Shown here: positions 6,937 through 12,432 of the stretch, in pieces
Layout of the letters: every line of letters starts with the position of its first letter
Numbering within the stretch: position 1 is the first letter of the stretch
Assembly: GCA_003481005.1 (NCBI GenBank)
Contig: QUKC01000036.1
Span: forward strand, 1-15,898
From: Firmicutes bacterium TM09-10
Lineage (GTDB): Bacteria; Bacillota; Clostridia; Lachnospirales; Lachnospiraceae
DNA length: 15,898 nt
Direction of reading: 5' to 3'
The notes under the pieces: generated by a model
What the model saw: only the letters and a program-made list of their open reading frames with translations
Told to the model about the DNA's origin: nothing
The model's database searches: none
Position numbers and translations under genes: made by a program

Positions 6937-7770
6937 ATGAAAGAAAAAAAGAAACTCACAATAGGAGGGATATTCAGTCAGATCGTTCTTCTGATTCTGG
7001 CAGTGATTGTGCTGTATCCGCTGGTGTTTATGTTTCTGACATCCGTAAAATCCAATCTGGATGTTCTGACGAACCCTTTTGGCATTACGACCTTTAAACC
7101 GGAAAACTATGTTTCTGCATGGAAAATTGGTAAAATTGGAAGCTTTTTCATGAACAGTGTTATTATTACGATTATGACGCTGGCAGTGCAGTTGATCGTT
7201 ATTATACTCGCATCCTTTGCGCTCGGGAAATTAAGACCGTGGGGCAGTGGATTCATTGAAATACTGTTTTTGTCCGGACTGTTTATCACATCTGAAATGC
7301 TCACAATCCCCAACTTTACGACGCTGAAAGCGTGGGGACTGAACGGGACGCGGCTTGCGTTGCTGCTTCCGTATGTTACGCTGGGGCTTCCGACGGCAAC
7401 CTTTATTATGATTAACTATGTAAAAGGCCTGCCGAAAGAGCTGGATGAAGCAGCACTGCTGGACGGCTGCTCCCTGCTGCAGAACCTGTTTCGGATTACG
7501 CTTCCGCTGTTAAAACCGGTTATCGCTACCGTAATGATTTTTAACTTCCAAGGTACCTGGAGTGAATTCTATTGGGCACTGATTGAAATTAAAAAGGATT
7601 CCTTAAAAACGCTTCCGCTTGGTTTGATGAACTTTAATTCCATGTACAATACGGATTATGGTGTACTGTGTGCAGGTCTGTGTATCGCGACCATTCCGGT
7701 GGTTTTGTTGTATCTGAAGTGTTCCTCTTATTTTATCGGCGGTATGGTAGCCGGTGCAGTTAAGGGATAA
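6937..7770 (+). CDS. CUT1 sugar ABC transporter permease (MalG/UgpE-like)
   Basis: A 277-residue membrane protein forming the second half of the transmembrane channel. The first helix is at about 13-34, followed by the typical SVKSNLDVLTNPFG and FKPENYVSAW segment. The EAA loop reads DEAALLDGCSLLQNLFRITLP (170-190), with a Cys where Ala is common (DGC instead of DGA). The C-terminus VAGAVKG is the standard ending of this subfamily. The frame can be extended to a GTG at 6928, but the GAAGGGG at 6922-6928 overlaps that codon and suits ATG 6937 with 8-nt spacing. It lies between its partner permease and the glycosidase gene, all in one transcription direction. Confidence 0.93.
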   Translation: MKEKKKLTIGGIFSQIVLLILAVIVLYPLVFMFLTSVKSNLDVLTNPFGITTFKPENYVSAWKIGKIGSFFMNSVIITIMTLAVQLIVIILASFALGKLRPWGSGFIEILFLSGLFITSEMLTIPNFTTLKAWGLNGTRLALLLPYVTLGLPTATFIMINYVKGLPKELDEAALLDGCSLLQNLFRITLPLLKPVIATVMIFNFQGTWSEFYWALIEIKKDSLKTLPLGLMNFNSMYNTDYGVLCAGLCIATIPVVLLYLKCSSYFIGGMVAGAVKG

Positions 7771-7811
7771 ATTTGATGGACTGTAGAAATTGATACGAGG
7801 AGAAAAAAGAC

Positions 7812-9197
7812 ATGAAGGATTTTGAAAACGATTTAATTTATTATCACAATCCGGATCCGATTGAGGAGCCGCGGTTTATTTTGAATTCCGTAGAGGAACT
7901 GGAAAAATCAACAAAATACAGCGTTGTCTGCAATGGAACGGAGCGCGTGGTATATCATACAGACTCCTTTGATTATGTTGTTGTAGTAGATGACGAAGCC
8001 TATGATCTGGAAATTTCGATTCATACACCCTTTGAGAAGCTGGCAATTCGTCCGACCAGCTTTGGAATCGTTCCTTCGGTAACAGGGGAGACTGTTCAGA
8101 TTCATCTCGACGAGCCGAAGAAATTTACGGTAGAGACAGACGGCGGTCTGCATGACGCATTATTCGTGCTTTGCTCGCACAGAATCGAAAAACCGGAAAA
8201 TACAACGATCTGCTTTGAAAAAGGAAAGGTATACAATGTCGGGATTCTTACCTTAAAACCGAATGATACGGTCTATATCGAAGAGGGTGCCGTGGTATCC
8301 GGCTGTATTTATGCGGATCATTGCGATAACATTTCCATTGTAGGAAACGGAATCGTCAATGGAGCCTGCTGGCATCTGCCGGACAGTAATGCCCATCGGT
8401 TTTTTATCTATATCAAGTGGTGCAACAATGTCCTCTTAAAAGGCTTTACGGCAGTAGACGGACCCTCCTGGCATGTGGTTCCAGCGGCATGTGATCATGT
8501 TGTCATTGATGATATGAATATCATGTCCAGAATTGTAACAGGAGATGGTATTGATATTACGAGCAGCCAGGATGTGGAGATAAAGAATTGCTTTATCCGT
8601 TCGACGGATGACAGTATCTGTATTAAGGCACATGGATTGATTGCGGATACTTCGACTGTTCGGGATGTGACGAAAGTATATGCCCATAATAATGTGCTCT
8701 GGAATGCGGAGCCGGGCAATGCAATTGAATTAGGCTATGGGCTTCAGAGTGAGATCCACGATCTCGTATTTGAGGATTGTGATATCATTCACTGTCAGTA
8801 CGAAGGAAATATGGGCGGCGCAGCAATCTCCATCCATCAGGCGGATGGCGGTCATGTGCATGACGTCCATTACAGAAATATCCGGGTAGAGCAGGCGGAG
8901 CAGAAGCTGTTTGATATCAAGGTATTGCTTTGCAAGTATACACAGCAGGTTTCCAAAGGGGAGATCAATGATATTCATTTTGACAACATTCAGGTATTAA
9001 ACGGCGATATTCCGGTTTCGCTGATCCGAGGATACCAGACGCCGACAGAAGAAGTACGTGTCCATGATATTTACTTTGACAATATTACCTTTATGGGGCA
9101 AAAATGTGAAACCTGGCAGGATCTTCGTTTGGTTACGGAGCTGGCAAACGATATTTATGTCAATGGCGTCAGAACGTGTAAACAGATGAAATTCTGA
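7812..9197 (+). CDS. GH28-like right-handed beta-helix glycosidase (polygalacturonase-type), cytoplasmic
   Basis: A 461-residue protein with no signal peptide, so probably cytoplasmic, acting on imported oligosaccharide. Residues 20-115 look like the N-terminal beta-sandwich domain often found in exo-acting GH28-like and GH49-like enzymes. The beta-helix then begins at FEKGKVYNVGILTLKPNDTV (135-154). GH28 core motifs are seen: TGDGIDITSS (243-252, in place of NTDGID) with D245 and D248, and STDDSICIK (264-272, in place of GDDCI) with D266 and D267. These match the catalytic acids of polygalacturonases. The usual G-H-G-x-S-I-G motif is replaced by GNAIELGYG (302-310), so the conserved histidine is missing. 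GAGGAG at 7797-7802 precedes the start. Specificity may differ from polygalacturonan (rhamnogalacturonan or another uronide or glycoside). Confidence 0.75.
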   Translation: MKDFENDLIYYHNPDPIEEPRFILNSVEELEKSTKYSVVCNGTERVVYHTDSFDYVVVVDDEAYDLEISIHTPFEKLAIRPTSFGIVPSVTGETVQIHLDEPKKFTVETDGGLHDALFVLCSHRIEKPENTTICFEKGKVYNVGILTLKPNDTVYIEEGAVVSGCIYADHCDNISIVGNGIVNGACWHLPDSNAHRFFIYIKWCNNVLLKGFTAVDGPSWHVVPAACDHVVIDDMNIMSRIVTGDGIDITSSQDVEIKNCFIRSTDDSICIKAHGLIADTSTVRDVTKVYAHNNVLWNAEPGNAIELGYGLQSEIHDLVFEDCDIIHCQYEGNMGGAAISIHQADGGHVHDVHYRNIRVEQAEQKLFDIKVLLCKYTQQVSKGEINDIHFDNIQVLNGDIPVSLIRGYQTPTEEVRVHDIYFDNITFMGQKCETWQDLRLVTELANDIYVNGVRTCKQMKF

Positions 9198-9205
9198 GGA
9201 TGGGG

Positions 9206-9249
9206 AGTAGTGTGAAAAATAAGCGTGATCGCTTATTTTTCACACTGCT
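9206..9249 (+). terminator. Strong, possibly bidirectional terminator after the glycosidase gene
   Basis: A 20-bp stem with one T-G wobble runs from 9206-9225 to 9230-9249 with loop TGAT. The inner part is AAATAAGCG/CGCTTATTT, with a U-rich stretch on the 3' side and an A-rich stretch on the 5' side, the layout of a bidirectional terminator. It starts 9 bp after the glycosidase stop. The downstream hydrolase gene would then depend on read-through or its own promoter. Confidence 0.7.
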
Positions 9250-9256
9250 ATTTGTG

Positions 9257-9339
9257 CCGCAGGCGCCACAAAGTAGCTATGATCGCAGAGCAGAACTGGA
9301 AGTTCTGCTCGCGATTCCTTCGGCGCAAAGCGCCTGCGG
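9257..9339 (+). repeat. Structured palindromic element before the hydrolase gene
   Basis: CCGCAGGCGC (9257-9266) is the exact reverse complement of GCGCCTGCGG (9330-9339). Enclosed between them is a second hairpin: ATCGC + AGCAGAACT (9282-9297) pairs with AGTTCTGCT + GCGAT (9301-9315) around GGA. A third local hairpin, GGCGC-AAA-GCGCC (9322-9334), competes with the long-range stem. The element ends 3 nt before the GGAG ribosome binding site. It may be an interspersed palindromic repeat or a cis-regulatory RNA. Confidence 0.6.
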
Positions 9340-9352
9340 AATGGAGATTACT

Positions 9353-10216
9353 ATGACGGACAGGCATCCTTATTATGAATTTGAAAAAGATACTTATGAA
9401 ATCGATGAATTTGACTGCTCGTCCATCTTTTTATTTGTAGGAAAAGAGCGTGCGCTGCTCCTGGATACAGGCTGCGGAATCGGTGATCTGAAAGGCGTTA
9501 TCAGAAAAATTACCGATAAACCGTACATTGTGATTGCTTCCCACGGACATATGGATCATATTGGCGGGGCAGGTGCATTTGACGAGCTATATATCAATCC
9601 GGCGGACAAATATTTTCTGGATGTATCCTTTGAAAAAATGCTGGAAAACCGGAGAAATTATGCAGATTTTATCCGGGAGCGGGAGGATAAATATTATCCT
9701 TACAGCACAGAGAACGATATGCTTTGCTGGGAGAAAAAACCGAAGCTGCTTCCGCTATCCGACGGTCAGACATTCGATCTTGGAGGGCGTATCCTTACGG
9801 CATACAGCTGTCCCGGACATACCCCCGGTGAAATGGTTTTTATCGATTCGAAAACCAGGTATCTGTTCTGTGCCGATGCGTGTAACCGTAATCTTTTGCT
9901 GATGCAGTCGGGTGACCATACGGAGGGAAGATATGTCAGTGTGGAAAAAGCTGCAAAGGCGATGGAACGGATTGTGTCGATGAAAGACCAGTATGATCAT
10001 GTGATCAATTCTCATCATGATTATCGGGGCTTTGGCGCACCATTGGCGGATTATGTGGTCGATCAGGCGCTGGAATGCATGAAGAAAATTATCGATGGGA
10101 CTGCAGAAATCAGGGAGATTCCAGATCCATTACAGAGGAATGTAACGAAAACGGTGGCTGTATACGGGGATGTTTTCATTACCTACAGCAAGGAGGGCGT
10201 TTATGAAACAAGATAG
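9353..10216 (+). CDS. Metallo-beta-lactamase-fold hydrolase
   Basis: A 287-residue soluble protein with the MBL fold (PF00753). The dinuclear metal site is clear: H64-G-H66-M-D68-H69, then H156 in YSCPGHTPGEMVF, D175 in FCADA, and H221/H222 in INSHHDYRG. The segment LLLDTGCGIGDL (35-46) is the usual strand before the site. Such proteins hydrolyse diverse esters, lactones, thioesters or phosphodiesters; nothing here fixes the substrate. The open frame reaches back to 9200, but that extension is encoded by the hairpins upstream and has no ribosome binding site. ATG 9353 has GGAG at 9343-9346 with 6-nt spacing. Following the glycosidase in the same direction, it might hydrolyse a product such as a sugar lactone. 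That is inference. Confidence 0.88.
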   Translation: MTDRHPYYEFEKDTYEIDEFDCSSIFLFVGKERALLLDTGCGIGDLKGVIRKITDKPYIVIASHGHMDHIGGAGAFDELYINPADKYFLDVSFEKMLENRRNYADFIREREDKYYPYSTENDMLCWEKKPKLLPLSDGQTFDLGGRILTAYSCPGHTPGEMVFIDSKTRYLFCADACNRNLLLMQSGDHTEGRYVSVEKAAKAMERIVSMKDQYDHVINSHHDYRGFGAPLADYVVDQALECMKKIIDGTAEIREIPDPLQRNVTKTVAVYGDVFITYSKEGVYETR

Positions 10217-10241
10217 CGCACCTTTCGATTGTCATGAATAA

Positions 10242-10397
10242 AAAAAGTGTAAAACTTATGATCCCAGCGGCAGCCAGACAATCGTTTTGGCGTCTCTGGG
10301 ATTGTTTTGTCCGAAATGCAAGAGAGAGTATCTTGTAAATGTAAAACAATTTAAAACTCAAATTGTAAATGAGCCAGACGCTAAGACGCAGAGCTGA
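10242..10397 (+). pseudogene. Remnant of a cysteine-rich KTR-domain protein gene
   Basis: From 10302 the frame reads LFCPKCKREYLVNVKQFKTQ and then IVNEPDAKTQS with a stop at 10395-10397. This is the C-terminal half of the small cysteine-rich KTR family, a short zinc-ribbon-like protein found in many clostridial integrative and conjugative elements. The second CPxC pair and the terminal EPDAKTQS are preserved. The N-terminal half, which should hold W-I-L-C-P-x-C-G and KTR, is not readable: the same frame is open back to 10242 but gives only DPSGSQT-like residues, with no start codon, no ribosome binding site and no first cysteine pair. The gene is therefore truncated or deleted internally. It marks a former mobile-element boundary. 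Family recognition is from memory. Confidence 0.7.
10261..10308 (+). terminator. Possible terminator of the sugar operon
   Basis: ATCCCAG (10261-10267) pairs with CTGGGAT (10296-10302), with GCC/GGC and AGAC/GTCT possible inside, followed by TGTTTTG. It lies 45 bp after the hydrolase stop. The stem is interrupted, so its strength is uncertain. It overlaps the 5' part of the KTR remnant. Confidence 0.4.
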
Positions 10398-10432
10398 TCC
10401 AAAAAGAAAAATGGATTGGTTCTGCGTTTTTT
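10386..10432 (+). terminator. Rho-independent terminator of the KTR remnant
   Basis: ACGCAGAGCTGATCC (10386-10400) pairs over all 15 positions (three G-U) with GGATTGGTTCTGCGT (10413-10427) around a 12-nt A-rich loop, followed by TTTTT (10428-10432). The stop codon of the KTR remnant lies inside the stem. Confidence 0.85.
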
Positions 10433-10448
10433 GTTATGGCGACGAGGA

Positions 10449-10522
10449 AAATGCACGCATTTATGCGGTGCATTTGACGACCGCTAATCAGAGCGAGATT
10501 CGCAGAGCGCATCTCGTCTCTG
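10449..10522 (+). repeat. Double-hairpin intergenic element
   Basis: Two stem-loops lie side by side. AAATGCACGCA (10449-10459) pairs with TGCG-G-TGCATTT minus the bulged G (10464-10475). CAGAGCGAGAT (10489-10499) pairs with ATCTCG-T-CTCTG (10511-10522). The second loop contains TCGCAGAGC, a nonamer also found at 9283-9291 in the other palindromic element, so both may belong to one interspersed family. The rest of the 10433-10601 gap shows no gene. Confidence 0.5.
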
Positions 10523-10601
10523 TTAATTAAGTATTGGAGCAGGTGTAATTGTGAATTTTTGCCGGGAGATTTGTATATGAAAGAAAGGATAGAAAGCAAA
10601 C

Positions 10602-10835
10602 ATGACAATACATTATGAAAAATTGCATGCTAAAAATTTTAACACATATTCACTGGATCATTTCGTGAGACATCAACGGGTAAGCGAATGTTGGCGCAAC
10701 GTGGAGGGACAGTGGAAACTGATACCGATAGAATTTGAAAGAGGCAGACAGGCGGATAGCAATGGATATTGTAAATCGCTAGCCGGCATCTTCGGTTGCT
10801 ATGTTCAGGCTAGTGCCGAAGAAAAAACTGCATAG
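10602..10835 (+). pseudogene. GNAT acetyltransferase gene, N-terminal stub
   Basis: The first 46 or so residues (MTIHYEKLHAKNFNTYSLDH ... WRNVEGQWKLIPIEFE) resemble the N-terminus of a clostridial GNAT-family N-acetyltransferase group, in which this stretch precedes the acetyl-CoA-binding core. After about position 10740 the reading frame leaves the family and ends at 10833-10835 after 77 residues. No V/I-x-P-x-x-R-x-x-G-x-G/A motif follows, so the catalytic domain is absent. An in-frame stop closes the ORF 84 bp before the AbiE antitoxin gene. AAAGGA lies about 13 nt before the ATG, which is rather far. A tiny ORF at 10577-10618 with a better-placed GGGAG overlaps this start. I treat it as a truncated gene. 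Confidence 0.55.
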
Positions 10836-10855
10836 GTCAAAAAAAATTAAAACGG

Positions 10856-10891
10856 TTTACTTTCTCGCTTTTAAATTATATAATTAAAGCG
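10856..10891 (+). promoter_or_regulatory. Promoter and palindromic operator of the AbiE locus
   Basis: -35 TTTACT (10856-10861), 17-bp spacer, -10 TATAAT (10879-10884). The -10 box lies in a palindrome: AATTATATAATT (10874-10885) is self-complementary and is flanked by CGCTTT (10866-10871) and AAAGCG (10886-10891). AbiEi antitoxins are known to repress their own operon by binding inverted repeats at the promoter, so this is the likely operator. Confidence 0.75.
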
Positions 10892-10918
10892 TATAAGTAA
10901 AGTGCAGAGGTGAATAGA

Positions 10919-11518
10919 ATGACTAAAAAGGAAAAAATTGAAAATTTTATTGAAAAATATAACGGTTATCTTATTACCTCTCTGGTATGTAGTGAAGATA
11001 TTTCTAAGACCTATATTGCAAAATATATTAAGGAACATGGCATGGAGAAGGTTTCGAGAGGCGTATATATAGCGAATGATGTGTGGCCGGATGAGTTGTT
11101 CATTTTGCAACAAAGAAATGGTGCGATTATTTATTCCGGAGAAACAGCACTATATTTGCACGGTTTGACAGATAGGGAGTATTCATCTGTGTGTGTTACT
11201 GTGCCACAGGGATATAATGCGAGCCATCTTAAGGATAATGATTTTAATGTTTCGGTGAAATATGCTGCACCGGATTTATACAAAATAGGAATTTGTGAGA
11301 TTGCATCCAGCAGTGGAAATTTGGTTAAGGTTTATGATCAGGAGCGTTGCATTTGCGATTTGATAAGGAATCGTAATAAGTATGAAGTACAAGTATTTCA
11401 AACGGCTATCAAGGAATATATGTCATCGAAGGACAAAAAGCTATCGCAGCTGATTGTATATGCGGATATGATGGAAATTCGAGATGAAGTGATGAAGTAC
11501 GTGGAGGTGTTAGTGTGA
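10919..11518 (+). CDS. abiEi: AbiEi antitoxin of a type IV toxin-antitoxin system
   Basis: A 199-residue protein with the AbiEi layout. An N-terminal winged helix-turn-helix (about 17-52, GYLITSLVCSEDISKTYIAK ... VSRGVYI) is followed by the C-terminal antitoxin domain, which opens with IYSGETALYLHGLTD (71-85). AbiEi represses its operon and counteracts the AbiEii nucleotidyltransferase without forming a stable complex, giving phage-induced abortive infection. The frame extends to a GTG at 10910, but that codon lies in the AGAGGTGA ribosome binding site (10906-10913) that serves ATG 10919. The stop TGA overlaps the GTG start of abiEii in GTGA, the usual coupled arrangement. The low GC of this gene contrasts with the sugar operon and suggests transfer. 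The antitoxin looks intact although its toxin is broken. Confidence 0.87.
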   Translation: MTKKEKIENFIEKYNGYLITSLVCSEDISKTYIAKYIKEHGMEKVSRGVYIANDVWPDELFILQQRNGAIIYSGETALYLHGLTDREYSSVCVTVPQGYNASHLKDNDFNVSVKYAAPDLYKIGICEIASSSGNLVKVYDQERCICDLIRNRNKYEVQVFQTAIKEYMSSKDKKLSQLIVYADMMEIRDEVMKYVEVLV

Positions 11519-12145
11519 TTAGTAAAAGCATTACCATTAAATGAGGCTGATGTACAGAGGATAATTGAAGAAATTTGTAACATCCCGCTGGAAGATAATG
11601 TTAAATTTCAAATTAAAAGCACAAGAACTATTATGGAAGAGTTTGATTACCCGGGCATTCGCGTAATGCTGGAAGCTACGTTGGACAAGATGCGTCAACC
11701 AATTAAAATCGATATTTCTACAGATGATGTAATTACACCAAGGGCAATAGAATACGACTATAAATTGATGTTTGAGGATAGAACGATTTCCGTTCTTACA
11801 TATAACAAGGAAACATTGCTCGCTGAGAAAATGCAGACAATTATAAATAGAGGAATCGCAAATACCAGATTAAGAGATTTTTATGATGTTTACAGTATCA
11901 TGAGTTTCTATGGAGAGCAGATAGAGAAGCGGATTTTATACGATGCATTTTCTGCCACCTGTGAAAAGCGGAAAACTATTTTTAGCAAGGATAATATTGA
12001 AGCTACATTACATTTGATATCTGACGATTTGCAAATGGCAGAGCTTTGGGCGCAGTTTCAGAAAAGCAATTTTTACGTAGGAGATCTAGCGTGGAAAAAT
12101 GTAATTGGCTATGTAGAGAATACGATGAAGAAGTATTTACTGTGA
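11515..12145 (+). pseudogene. abiEii: AbiEii toxin gene with internal deletion removing the catalytic N-terminus
   Basis: The original start is GTG 11515, overlapping the antitoxin stop. It reads VISKSITIK, matching the expected AbiEii beginning, then hits TGA at 11542-11544. The rest of the protein is in another frame, open from 11519 to 12145: VKALPLNEADVQRIIEEICN, then DISTDDVITPRAIEY, LLAEKMQTIINRGIANTRLR and DFYDVY, all typical of the middle and C-terminal AbiEii nucleotidyltransferase (PF08843). What is missing is the segment between, about 80-90 residues, with the LKGG and G-S-x-R-x-T-x-D-L-D-type active site. About 208 codons remain from a usual 270-300. A secondary ATG at 11633 could yield a 170-residue fragment lacking the active site, so no toxin activity is expected. 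Confidence 0.85.
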
Positions 12146-12358
12146 TATGAGGCATATCGCAGACAGAGATTGGCGAAAAAGCTGATGAATCATGTGGTAA
12201 ACCACTTTGAACGGTACGAAGCATACGCTTCATGATTACAGCCCGGAGATAGACAAGAATCTTACCATCCATTGCTATCAACCTGAGCCCGGTTATTGTG
12301 CCTGTGTACTGCAGGTGGTAGAGAGCTGAATTGACGATGAGACATTGAAAGTATAAAA
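12146..12358 (+). other. Non-coding or decayed coding stretch
   Basis: No intact gene. One frame (12148-12235) reads YEAYRRQRLAKKLMNHVVNH and then FERYEAYAS before a stop, faintly like a GNAT acetyl-CoA-binding motif. A second frame continues as HDYSPEIDKNLTIHCYQPEP up to a stop near 12330. Neither has a ribosome binding site. Possibly the remains of a gene lost around the AbiE locus, but similarity by eye is weak. Confidence 0.2.
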
Positions 12359-12400
12359 ATAGCCATGATTCTGATATTGATCAGTGCTATGGCTGTTTTT
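12359..12400 (+). terminator. Terminator between the AbiE region and the second MATE gene
   Basis: ATAGCCAT (12359-12366) pairs with ATGGCTGT (12389-12396, one wobble), with CTGAT/ATCAG inside, followed by TTTT. It lies 32 bp before the MATE start codon. Confidence 0.65.
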
Positions 12401-12432
12401 AGAACATGGAAATCAGAAAGGAACGTATAGAT

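Noticed and set aside
9200..9352. 51-residue N-terminal extension of the MBL protein
   Set aside because: The extension is encoded by two hairpin structures and has no ribosome binding site; the MBL family begins near residue 1 of the ATG 9353 version, which has GGAG upstream.
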